DNA of 15,072 bases from an uncultured Collinsella sp. (GTDB lineage: Bacteria > Actinomycetota > Coriobacteriia > Coriobacteriales > Coriobacteriaceae), in the NCBI GenBank assembly GCA_905211615.1, contig CAJMBB010000039.1, positions 1 to 15,072 on the forward strand, given 5' to 3'. The notes under the pieces were generated by a model that ran no database searches, was not told where the DNA came from, and was given only the letters and a program-made list of their open reading frames with translations. Shown here piece after piece: positions 7,539-14,833 of this stretch. Within the stretch, counting starts at the first letter, position 1. Each line of letters starts with the position of its first letter. Made by a program: the position numbers and the translations under genes.

Positions 7539-8579
7539 ATGGGAGAGGCCTCGTGCCCTAAAGCTACCATTGTCGTCCCCGTTTACAACTCTGCGCGCTC
7601 CATTCAGCGATGCCTCGATTCGCTGCTGGCCCAGTCCGAGCGCTCGATTCAGGTTGTGTGTGTCAACGACGGTTCGACTGATGATTCGTTGAACGTGTTG
7701 CGTCAGATCGCGCAGGCCGACGATCGCGTACTGGTGATTGACCAGGAAAACGCTGGCGTCTCGTGTGCTCGAAATGCCGGTATCGATGCCGCCGAGGGCG
7801 AGACCGTCTTTTTTGTGGATGCCGACGATTACATCGATGCCCAGACGGTCGAGCGCGTGCTGCATGCCATGGAGTCTGCAGATGCCGAGGCCGCCGTTTT
7901 TGGCGGCGTCTGTGAACCTGCCGATGCTGCCCCCAAACGCGTCCAGCAACTCATGAGCCCCAAAGCCGGTACCTTCGGCGCCCGTGATCCCCAACTGCTG
8001 TTCCATTCGAATGCGCAGCCCTATGCCTGTCGTGCGGCTTTTTCGCGCGAGCTGCTCAATCGCGAAGGCATTCGCTTTGCTCCCGGCTTGGCCTTGGGCG
8101 AGGATGTCGTATTTCAATTTGCGGCCTATGCGCTTGCCCGCAAGACCGTTGTCATGCCGGACAAGTTCTACCACTACGTGATGGAGAGCGAATCGGCGAC
8201 GCACGAGTTCAACAGTGCCGAGGCTCGCGCCAAAAAGCTTGACTCCCACATGAGGATGCTCGAGGAGGTCTTGGAGGACTGGGTGGCCTACGGTCTTTTG
8301 GACCTGTGCCCCGGCGAGCTGATCACCTGGTTCTTGGACCTTATCGTGTTTGATTTGGCACGCTTGGACGCTAATGACTACCGCCGTGTAGCCGTTCGCG
8401 TCAATATGGATCTCACGACGTTTTTGGGAAGGGAGTGGACGGATATGCCTGCTAAGGGCGCCGTTCGCCGTGTTGCCCACAAGCTCGTTGTGGCGACCTC
8501 GGGCGTTTCGATGGCAGACGCCACGCTGTTCTATCTTTCGACTCGCGGTCTCAAAGCCTGCCTGGAGCGCTTTATCTAA
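7539..8579 (+). CDS. GT2 glycosyltransferase B, 346 aa
   Basis: A second GT-A transferase, predicted cytoplasmic. The ATG at 7539 is six bases after the previous stop, and its ribosome site AAGGGGG (around 7523-7529) lies inside the end of the preceding gene, so the two are probably translated together. ATIVVPVYNSARSIQRCLDS (9-28), NDGSTD (43-48) and DADD (94-97) are the donor-site motifs. GVSCARNAGID (73-83) is the usual helix before the DXD. LGEDVVFQF (186-194) supplies the acidic pair expected for the catalytic base. The C-terminal 120 residues are predicted helical and of unknown role. It matches the gene at 9785 in length and in the segment before and after GED, so it is the B member of a duplicated A-B pair, though B and B' are much less alike than A and A'. 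Confidence 0.85.
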   Translation: MGEASCPKATIVVPVYNSARSIQRCLDSLLAQSERSIQVVCVNDGSTDDSLNVLRQIAQADDRVLVIDQENAGVSCARNAGIDAAEGETVFFVDADDYIDAQTVERVLHAMESADAEAAVFGGVCEPADAAPKRVQQLMSPKAGTFGARDPQLLFHSNAQPYACRAAFSRELLNREGIRFAPGLALGEDVVFQFAAYALARKTVVMPDKFYHYVMESESATHEFNSAEARAKKLDSHMRMLEEVLEDWVAYGLLDLCPGELITWFLDLIVFDLARLDANDYRRVAVRVNMDLTTFLGREWTDMPAKGAVRRVAHKLVVATSGVSMADATLFYLSTRGLKACLERFI

Positions 8580-8610
8580 TTCCAAGCGCTGCCGCCCGCC
8601 GCAACTCGGC

Positions 8611-8619
8611 TGCTAAAAT
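8611..8619 (+). promoter_or_regulatory. Extended -10 internal promoter ahead of glycosyltransferase A'
   Basis: TGCTAAAAT (TGn plus TAAAAT) lies in the 74-base gap after gene B and would start transcripts near 8626, about 28 bases before the TTG at 8654. Together with the one at 6390-6398 it suggests each A-B module carries its own extended -10 promoter. The -35 position is GC-rich and unlike the consensus. Confidence 0.4.
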
Positions 8620-8653
8620 AACCCTGTTACACGCTATTCAACAGGAGGTTCTC

Positions 8654-9772
8654 TTGCAGAACTCTGATACCCCTAAAGTTTCGCTGCTTGTCCCCATCTG
8701 CAATGTCGAACGCTACCTGCGCGAGTGCCTTGATTCCGCCGTGGCGCAGACGCTCAAAGACATCGAGATCATCTGTATCAACGACGGTTCTACCGATAGC
8801 TCGCCAGATATCATCCGCGAGTACATGGAGCGCGACCCCCGTGTAAAGATGATCGACAAGGCCAACAGCGGCTACGGCGACTCGATGAACCGCGGCCTGG
8901 AGATGGCGCGCGGCGAGTACGTGGGCATCCTTGAGTCCGACGACTTTATGTTTGAGGATTCGCTCCAAAAGTTGGTCGCCAAGGCCGATGCTGAGCATGC
9001 CGATGTGGTAAAGGGCGACTTTTACCTGTATTGGTCCACGCCCAGCGAGCGCCGTGAACTGTTTGGGATTATCGACGAGCATATGACGGGCGCCGCGTAT
9101 CGCCCCGTCGACCGCCCGGGCATCTTCTACCGCAAACCTTCCATTTGGTCGGCTATCTATCGGCGCGAGTTCCTCAACGACAATCAGATTCGGTTCCTTC
9201 CCACGCCGGGTGCCTCGTATCAGGACGCAGGCTTTAACTTTAAGGTTTGGGCTTGTGCCGAACGTGCCGCGTTTATTGCGGACCCCATTTTGTGCTATCG
9301 TCAGGATAACGAGAAGAGCTCCGTTAATTCGCCCAACAAGGTGTTTTGCGTTTGCGACGAATATGCCGAGATGCAGCGCTTTTTGGAAGAGCGCCCCGAG
9401 CTCAAGGCTCAGCTCCAGGGGATTTTAATGCGCATGAAGGTCGATACGTACCGTTGGAATGATGAACGTCTGGTCGATGAACTGCGTGAGCAGTTTTGGA
9501 AGAAGGCATCTCCCGAGCTCAAGGCCGATTGGGATGCCGGTCGCTTTGACCTGTCGCTGTTCGATCCGCGTGGCGAGACCGACTTGCGCCTGATGGTCAA
9601 GTCTCCCCGCGCCTATATCGATTCGCGCTTTGACTTTAAGAAGCCGGGCAAGATCAATACGTTTAAGCATTATTTTAAGATCGGCGCCCTGCCGCTGGTC
9701 TGGCGCGTGCTGACGTATCAGCGCACCCACGGCGACAACCCGCACCCCGATGACGTTCCGGCCGCACAGTAG
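8654..9772 (+). CDS. GT2 glycosyltransferase A', paralogue of A, 372 aa
   Basis: The TTG start at 8654 follows AGGAGG (8643-8648) by five bases; no better start was seen. Motifs follow paralogue A: SLLVPICNVERYLRECLDS (10-28), NDGSTD (43-48), ESDD (94-97), KPSIWSAIYRR (161-171), LPTPGASYQD (182-191) and a YRQDNEKSSVNS segment. The Tyr of the usual PxYN motif is Cys here (PICN). After about residue 230 the sequence drifts from A and ends with a different tail rich in Pro, His and Asp (HGDNPHPDDVPAAQ). Donor-binding halves that are alike and C-terminal halves that are not suggest the same sugar added to different acceptors or linkages (inference). The stop overlaps the ribosome site of the next gene (TAGGAG), so the two are coupled. 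Confidence 0.85.
   Translation: MQNSDTPKVSLLVPICNVERYLRECLDSAVAQTLKDIEIICINDGSTDSSPDIIREYMERDPRVKMIDKANSGYGDSMNRGLEMARGEYVGILESDDFMFEDSLQKLVAKADAEHADVVKGDFYLYWSTPSERRELFGIIDEHMTGAAYRPVDRPGIFYRKPSIWSAIYRREFLNDNQIRFLPTPGASYQDAGFNFKVWACAERAAFIADPILCYRQDNEKSSVNSPNKVFCVCDEYAEMQRFLEERPELKAQLQGILMRMKVDTYRWNDERLVDELREQFWKKASPELKADWDAGRFDLSLFDPRGETDLRLMVKSPRAYIDSRFDFKKPGKINTFKHYFKIGALPLVWRVLTYQRTHGDNPHPDDVPAAQ
8672..8950 (+). repeat. Direct repeat copy 2: GT2 N-terminal coding segment
   Basis: This segment encodes residues 7-99 of glycosyltransferase A' and matches 6453-6731. I counted 11 amino-acid differences in 93 aligned positions. Most DNA differences seen are at third codon positions, so the copies have been under selection since duplication or exchange. 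Confidence 0.7.
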
Positions 9773-9784
9773 GAGCGAGTGACT

Positions 9785-10852
9785 ATGGCTACCCCCAAGA
9801 TTTCCGTTGTCGTTCCCATCTATAACGTGGAGGAGTGCCTGGCCTGGTGCCTGGACTCCCTGCTTGCGCAGGACATGCCCGATTGGGAAGGCGTGCTGGT
9901 CAACGATGGCTCGCCGGACGGCTCGCGCGATATTGCGGCTGCGTATTGCGAAAAGGACGCGCGCTTTACGCTGGTCGATAAGCCAAACGGGGGCCTGTCG
10001 AGTGCGCGTAATGCCGGCATCGCTGCGTCCACGGCGCCTATCGTCGCGTTTTTGGATTCCGACGACCGGTTTACGCCCGATGCATGCCGTGTAATCGTCG
10101 ATGCCTTTGAGCGCGAGCGCTGTGATGTTTTGACCTTTGGCGCGAATCCGTATCCGCTGGAGGCGGGGTATCCGTGGCTTAACTATGTACTGAGCCCGCG
10201 CGATGTGTCGTTTGAAGGCTATGGCTCCGACCTGCTGTTTAAGGAAGCGTCTCGCCCCTTTGCATGGCGCACCGCTTGCAAGCGTGAGTTTTTGCTGGGC
10301 AACGGGATCGTGTTCGACGAAACCGTTAAGTATGGCGAGGACCAGGTCTTCGATTTTGCCGTGTACGGTCGCTCGCGCAAGACCGCGCTTATTTCGAACA
10401 AGCTGTATGACTACCGCGTGGCGCGCAAGGGCTCGCTCATGGACACCATGCGCTATGACGACGAGACGCGTCTGCTGGAGCATGTGAAGATTTACTCCGC
10501 TGTGCTGGCTGACTGGCAGCGCGACGGTCTCGATGTCCAGTATGCCGATGACCTGGCGTACTTCCTATGCGATCTGGTGCTGTACGATGCGCTCAGGTTG
10601 CTGGGTTCGGACTGCGGCAAGGTGTTTGCTGCCGTTGCCACGGCGCTTGCCGGTTCTGCCGTGGGCAGCGATGCTGCGCTCGCACAATGCGCTCCTTCTG
10701 TTGCTGCTATGGTGCGTGCGGCGCTTACCAGCAAGGCCCCCAATGCCCGTGCATGTAAAAATCTCATGTTCGATTACGACGTCTTGAGGTTTGGGCGCCT
10801 GGGTGCCTGCAAACGCATGGCAGCGAACGCCCTGGGAAAGCGAGAAGTGTAG
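9785..10852 (+). CDS. GT2 glycosyltransferase B', 355 aa
   Basis: A GT-A transferase. ATG 9785 is preferred over GTG 9779 because AGGAG (9771-9775), which overlaps the preceding TAG stop, is nine bases from the ATG and only three from the GTG. KISVVVPIYNVEECLAWCLDS (from residue 5), NDGSPD (40-45), GGLSSARNAGI (69-79) and DSDD (91-94) form the donor site. RPFAWRTACKREFL (157-170) and YGEDQVFDF (183-191) are the acceptor-side motifs with the acidic base. The same segments occur in gene B at matching spacing, so this is the B' member of the second A-B module. The C-terminal 100 residues are Ala-rich and helical with no recognised domain. The next gene starts at the base after its stop codon. 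The product's sugar is unknown. Confidence 0.85.
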   Translation: MATPKISVVVPIYNVEECLAWCLDSLLAQDMPDWEGVLVNDGSPDGSRDIAAAYCEKDARFTLVDKPNGGLSSARNAGIAASTAPIVAFLDSDDRFTPDACRVIVDAFERERCDVLTFGANPYPLEAGYPWLNYVLSPRDVSFEGYGSDLLFKEASRPFAWRTACKREFLLGNGIVFDETVKYGEDQVFDFAVYGRSRKTALISNKLYDYRVARKGSLMDTMRYDDETRLLEHVKIYSAVLADWQRDGLDVQYADDLAYFLCDLVLYDALRLLGSDCGKVFAAVATALAGSAVGSDAALAQCAPSVAAMVRAALTSKAPNARACKNLMFDYDVLRFGRLGACKRMAANALGKREV

Positions 10853-13339
10853 ATGAGTATCAAGCGTTTGGCGCTTTGCCGCAGTCAGGGCCGTCTGTTT
10901 GTGCTGCTTCGTTTTGCCGGTCAGGATGTCACCGCGCTTATTGAGCGGGAGGGTTCTCAAGCGTTTGCCCATGCGACGACGAGCGGCTCTTGTGTGCCGT
11001 CGCTGGTACTCCCGGTCGATCATGGCCGTGTGCTGGCGCTTTGCCCTTCCGTTTCCGATTACGAACGCGAGCTCGCCGTCTTGGTACTTCCGTTTTTGGA
11101 TGGCTCGTCGATGGATGCCGTTTTTGCATTCGGTGGCCAAAGGTTGGGCTCTATTCGCCTCGATAGCCGCGTGGCCAAGCTGGAATCCAAGATTAACTAC
11201 AAAGCAAAGCCTGCGCTGTGTGCGCTTATCCGCGATGCGCAGCGTGGCGAATGCTGCGGTCGCTACGAGATCGATGCCATTCGCTATTTGCCGGCAGACG
11301 CCGGCGCGGTGTGGCGCTATGAGGTTACGTGGGTGGGAGACTCCAAGTGCACCCCTGAGCTCCAGATTTTCGATGCGCATATGAATGCCATCGATGTCAC
11401 CTTGCATGTGTTTGAATCGCAGATCGATGTGCCGCAGCGCAACGGTTGCCGCGTCAATAAAACGTATTTGAGCGTTGAGATGCCCCAGGATATACGTGAT
11501 TTTGTCGCGATTGCGGCTGATCCCACGGGCCTAATCCAGAGCGGTTTTTGCGCCATGGATGGTCGCCTGTACAACGGCATTGTCGACGACAGCTGGAACC
11601 GCATGAAGGATGCACGTGCTGACGACGCAGCTTATCGACGTTGGTTTGAGCAGCATCGCGCAAAGCCGGGCGATCTGGCGTGCCAGCGTGTCGCTTCGGC
11701 GGCCTTTGCCTATAGACCACTCGTGAGTATTGTGGTGCCGTGCTACAAGACTGATCGGGAATACCTGCGCGAGCTGCTGGACTCGGTGCTAGCCCAGAGC
11801 TATGACAACTGGGAACTGCTGCTTATGGATGCCTCGCCTGAATGGGATGCGGTGGCCGCCCTTGCGGCAGGTGCCCACGACGAGCGCATCCGTCGCATCG
11901 AGCTTCCCGGCAACGGCGGCATTGTGGTCAACACCAACGCAGGTATCGAGCAAGCGACGGGCGACTACATCGCGTTCTTGGACCACGATGACATCCTGGA
12001 ACCGGATGTATTATTCCACTATGTTTCCGCGCTGAACAAGGCGGCCGAGGGCGAGCGCCCCCAGGTTCTGTTCTGCGACGAGGACATGTTCCAGAAAACG
12101 GGGGAGTGGGGCCAGCCGGTCTTTAAGACGCGGCTCAACGTCGACCTGCTCTATAGCCATAACTGTGTGACGCATTTCCTGATGGTGGAGAAGGCGCTCA
12201 TCGATCGCATTGGCATGTCGGCAGAGGATGTCGCGGGCGCTCAGGATTACGACCTGACGCTCCGCTGTTTTGCGTCAGGCGCGCGGTTTGAGCATGTTGC
12301 GCATGTGCTGTATCACTGGCGTGTGCATCCCGGTTCAACTGCCGACGGCTCTGCCGATAGCAAGCCGTATGCTATCGAAGCCGGCCGTCTTGCACTGCAG
12401 CGCCACTTTAACGCGCTGGGCATTTGCGGAACGGTCGTGGAGACCGAGACGCCGTTTGTCTATCACATGCGTTATGCGCTGCCGGAGTCTGCGCCGCTGG
12501 TGAGCATTGTGATTCCCACTAAGGATCACGTTGAGGCGCTCGATGCCTGCGTGATGTCGATCGCTCAGAAGGCAACGTATGCCAATTACGAGATCGTCTT
12601 GGTGGAGAACAACAGCAAAGCCCCGGAGACGTTTGCGTATTACGAAACCCTGCCAGAGCGCGTGACTGCTGCATCCGAAGGTAAGGGCATCGCGCGCGTT
12701 GTGTACTGGCCGGGTGAGTTCAATTACTCCAAGATCATTAACTTTGGCGTGGAGCATGCCAAAGGCGACTATCTGCTGTTGCTCAACAATGATACCGAGG
12801 TCATAAGTCCGGACTTTATCGAAGAGATGATGGGGTATCTGCAGCGTCCCGATGCGGGCGTGGTGGGCGCCAAACTCTACTTTGCCGATCATCTGGTGCA
12901 GCATGCCGGCATTTTGGTTGGCGTGCGTGACGCACTTGCCCATGCCAACCAGGACTTCTCGGCAAAGCGCGAGGGCTATCTTGCCCGTGCCGTGCGTCCG
13001 GGAAACTTTAGTGCCGTGACGGGCGCCTGTCAGATGGTGCGACGCGACGTATTTGAGCAGGTCGGCGGCTATAACGAGGAATTCGCCGTTGGCTTTAACG
13101 ACGCTGACTTTTGCCTGCGCGTGTGGGAGGCGGGCTTCCGCACCATTTTTACGCCCTATGCCGAGCTGTACCACTACGAGTTCACCTCGCGCGGTAGGGA
13201 AGAGGCCAACGAGGAAAAGCTGCGTCGCTGGAAGCGCGAGCAAGCACTGTTCATTCAGCGCTGGCCGGAGTTCTTCCTCGATGCCGACCCGTGGCTCGGA
13301 CCAAACCTGTCCTTCGACAGTGAGTACTTCTCGCTTTAG
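10853..13339 (+). CDS. Large double-domain GT2 glycosyltransferase, 828 aa
   Basis: ATG 10853 directly follows the TAG of gene B' (TAGATG), with only a weak purine stretch upstream, so translation is probably coupled. Residues 1-280 are strand-rich with no motif I recognise. The first GT2 domain runs about 289-500: LVSIVVPCYKTDREYLRELLDS, DHDD (377-380) as the metal site and QDYDLTLR (464-471) as the base region. The second runs about 549-800: LVSIVIPTKDHVEALDACV, FNYSKIINFGVEHAKGDYLLLLNNDTEV with NNDTE (645-649) at the DXD position, TGACQMVRR (723-731) and FNDADFCLR (748-756). The second domain is of the type found in rhamnan and O-antigen transferases (WbbL/RgpF-like). Two active domains in one chain often add two linkages alternately. 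No transmembrane helix is seen. Its stop overlaps that of the convergent ATPase gene by four bases. Confidence 0.85.
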   Translation: MSIKRLALCRSQGRLFVLLRFAGQDVTALIEREGSQAFAHATTSGSCVPSLVLPVDHGRVLALCPSVSDYERELAVLVLPFLDGSSMDAVFAFGGQRLGSIRLDSRVAKLESKINYKAKPALCALIRDAQRGECCGRYEIDAIRYLPADAGAVWRYEVTWVGDSKCTPELQIFDAHMNAIDVTLHVFESQIDVPQRNGCRVNKTYLSVEMPQDIRDFVAIAADPTGLIQSGFCAMDGRLYNGIVDDSWNRMKDARADDAAYRRWFEQHRAKPGDLACQRVASAAFAYRPLVSIVVPCYKTDREYLRELLDSVLAQSYDNWELLLMDASPEWDAVAALAAGAHDERIRRIELPGNGGIVVNTNAGIEQATGDYIAFLDHDDILEPDVLFHYVSALNKAAEGERPQVLFCDEDMFQKTGEWGQPVFKTRLNVDLLYSHNCVTHFLMVEKALIDRIGMSAEDVAGAQDYDLTLRCFASGARFEHVAHVLYHWRVHPGSTADGSADSKPYAIEAGRLALQRHFNALGICGTVVETETPFVYHMRYALPESAPLVSIVIPTKDHVEALDACVMSIAQKATYANYEIVLVENNSKAPETFAYYETLPERVTAASEGKGIARVVYWPGEFNYSKIINFGVEHAKGDYLLLLNNDTEVISPDFIEEMMGYLQRPDAGVVGAKLYFADHLVQHAGILVGVRDALAHANQDFSAKREGYLARAVRPGNFSAVTGACQMVRRDVFEQVGGYNEEFAVGFNDADFCLRVWEAGFRTIFTPYAELYHYEFTSRGREEANEEKLRRWKREQALFIQRWPEFFLDADPWLGPNLSFDSEYFSL

Positions 13340-13347
13340 CGCGAAGT
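13326..13347. terminator. Hairpin centred on the interlocked stop codons of two convergent genes
   Basis: ACTTC-T-CGC pairs with GCG-C-GAAGT around a TTTA loop that contains both stop codons (13336-13339). There are eight base pairs and one mismatch. No T-run follows on either strand, so its terminator role is doubtful, but it is the only structure between two converging transcripts. Confidence 0.3.
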
Positions 13348-14313
13348 AATTCCAAGGTCCGGCAAAGTATCCTCAAGAGCCGCAAGGGTGGAGGGGTTCA
13401 AGTACTCCTCGTTCAAGCGGCTCTTGTCATATCGAAAACGTGTGTCTCGGGAGCATTCGATGAGTTCCGCGGTAAAGAACTTCTCCCAGCTAAAGAACTT
13501 TGAGCTTTCGATATGTTCAGCGGGATTAAGCAGCATGTCCTTAATGTGTTTGCTGTTGAATAATCCCGACTTCAACACGAGCCATTCAAACGATTCCGGC
13601 AGGAATAGCTTGATGCTCTTTCGGCGCAGTAGCGCAGTAGCTTCTGCAATTTCTGGTCCAAAGGCGGCGCCGTCGGCAATCACGAGGATGTCGTTTTCCG
13701 GTGCGTCCATAATGCAGTTGCAAATATTTGATTTGCCACCCGCGCTGATGCACTTAATGTTGCTCTTTTTGCATAGCAAACTGAAGAATTCGTAGCCCGA
13801 ATTTGTGTCTTCGATAATGACGAGCTCGGGTCTCTCGCCTCTAAATTCAGTATCACCGTAAATACGATATGTAGAGGTGTAGACACGAGAGTAAACAGGA
13901 TACTTCGTTGTGGTTCGGTTGGTGTTCTTAAGGCCGTAGATTTCATCAACACTGTAGGGTAGTTGATGCAGTGACTCTCGGGCAACGATAACGTAATAGT
14001 TCGAGCTATGTTTTGCCTCATGTGCAAAATCTTCCGTTCGAACAAAAGTATTACCCTCATCAATAAAAACAATGCTGCCGGAAATCTCTTGTAGATCTCT
14101 GCGCCAATTCTTTCCAGCTATTGTCTTACAGGATGCTTTGCAACTTACTGTTACGCCGCTTTGTGCCCCTAATTCTTCGTGGGCAGTCACCATATCGAGC
14201 AACGTCGTTTTGCCCGTGGCACTGTTGCCTTGAATGATGGTCAAGTTTCTATTGATGGTCAGTTTAAACTGAACACGGTTGTTCTGAATAACTACCTTGT
14301 ATGATCCGCGCAT
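13336..14313 (-). CDS. Small P-loop ATPase with TOPRIM-like signatures, partner of the DUF4869 protein, 325 aa
   Basis: Start ATG 14313 overlaps the upstream TGA as TGATG and has AAGGGAG (14322-14328) eight bases away; this is preferred over ATG 14334. Strands at residues 4-24 lead to a Walker A, GNSATGKT (29-36), and a Walker B, SIVFIDE (80-86), only about 45 residues later. YYVIVARESL (106-115) resembles a sensor strand. No ABC signature LSGGQ is seen. Then LVIIEDTNSG (E168, D169) and ILVIADGAAFG (D214) sit where a TOPRIM fold would have its strand-end Glu and DxD; the second Asp is Ala, so nuclease activity is doubtful. LPESFEWLVLKSG and FFSWEKFFTAE follow and look like family signatures. 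From memory, similar proteins accompany DUF4869 in gut Firmicutes under uninformative names. The function is unknown; an OLD-like defence role is speculation. It is AT-richer than its neighbours, which suggests transfer. Confidence 0.7.
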   Translation of the reverse strand: MRGSYKVVIQNNRVQFKLTINRNLTIIQGNSATGKTTLLDMVTAHEELGAQSGVTVSCKASCKTIAGKNWRRDLQEISGSIVFIDEGNTFVRTEDFAHEAKHSSNYYVIVARESLHQLPYSVDEIYGLKNTNRTTTKYPVYSRVYTSTYRIYGDTEFRGERPELVIIEDTNSGYEFFSLLCKKSNIKCISAGGKSNICNCIMDAPENDILVIADGAAFGPEIAEATALLRRKSIKLFLPESFEWLVLKSGLFNSKHIKDMLLNPAEHIESSKFFSWEKFFTAELIECSRDTRFRYDKSRLNEEYLNPSTLAALEDTLPDLGITSR

Positions 14314-14762
14314 CAGGAGTTCTCCCTTAGGCATTTTCCAGCTATGGGGACAAGGTCAAACATCGTGTGAACAACATCGCCTGTGTTCGCAATGGTTGCC
14401 GTGAATTTGCCGTTTCCAAAATCCAATATATGGTAGAGGTTGATTGTTAGGTCCTTTTGTGCGGCGATTCTTAGAATCCAGTAGGCACAATTGTCACCAC
14501 AGTTTGAGGCGTTATATACATTTTGCGGCATAAAGTACATAAGCAGCAGTGTTTTGGTGCCGCTGGATAGTTTCTCGGGAGGGATGATGCCTAGAATCTT
14601 AGTGTCGATTGCGTAGGGCCCCACCACGCTGCCCTTGTCGATAGATTTAATGACACGTTGGGCAAAGGAATCTTCAAACCACTGGGGGGAGTACACGTTA
14701 TCGAAATAGACCGATGTGTTGTAAATCACGTTATCCATGTCCCCATAATGTATCGTTAACAC
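14313..14762 (-). CDS. DUF4869 family protein, 149 aa
   Basis: The GTG start at 14762 follows a perfect AGGAGG (14768-14773) by five bases. The protein opens LTIHYGDMDNVIYNTSVYFD and carries NASNCGDNCAYWILRIA (about 84-100), then DLTINLYHILDFG, which I recognise as the DUF4869 family by the NCGDNC motif and the length near 150 residues. LSSGTKTLLLMYF lies in the middle. The two cysteines in NCGDNC could bind a metal or form a disulfide, but nothing is established. There is no signal peptide or membrane segment, so it is probably cytoplasmic. Its TGA overlaps the start of the ATPase gene by one base, which fixes the stoichiometric coupling of a two-protein unit. It has its own promoter. No biochemical role is known to me. 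Confidence 0.75.
   Translation of the reverse strand: MLTIHYGDMDNVIYNTSVYFDNVYSPQWFEDSFAQRVIKSIDKGSVVGPYAIDTKILGIIPPEKLSSGTKTLLLMYFMPQNVYNASNCGDNCAYWILRIAAQKDLTINLYHILDFGNGKFTATIANTGDVVHTMFDLVPIAGKCLRENS
14322..14328 (-). promoter_or_regulatory. Ribosome binding site fixing the ATPase start at 14313
   Basis: AAGGGAG on the minus strand, eight bases before the ATG of the TGATG overlap, lies inside the last codons of the DUF4869 gene. The alternative ATG 14334 has no comparable site. Confidence 0.65.
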
Positions 14763-14804
14763 GTCGACCTCCTAGGTTGAACGCTGTGTTTTCCCCTGGT
14801 GCTG

Positions 14805-14833
14805 ATTATATCGTTTTGTGTTTGGGCTGTTGG
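14805..14833 (-). promoter_or_regulatory. Promoter of the DUF4869-ATPase operon
   Basis: On the minus strand a perfect TATAAT (14805-14810) is preceded at 17 bases by CCAACA (14828-14833), which matches the second half of TTGACA. Transcripts would start near 14798, about 36 bases before the GTG start. Confidence 0.55.

Noticed and set aside
7521..8585. Long minus-strand open frame spanning the whole of glycosyltransferase B
   Set aside because: Its length follows from GC-rich third positions of the real gene. The plus-strand frame has complete GT2 motifs and an SD.
8598..8610. GCCG-CAACT-CGGC hairpin between genes B and A' as a terminator
   Set aside because: Only four base pairs and no T-run; it lies just before a -10 box and the run of genes continues.
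9425..10483. Long minus-strand open frame opposite glycosyltransferase B'
   Set aside because: Shadow of the plus-strand gene; its composition is rich in Arg, His and Gln with no recognisable domain.
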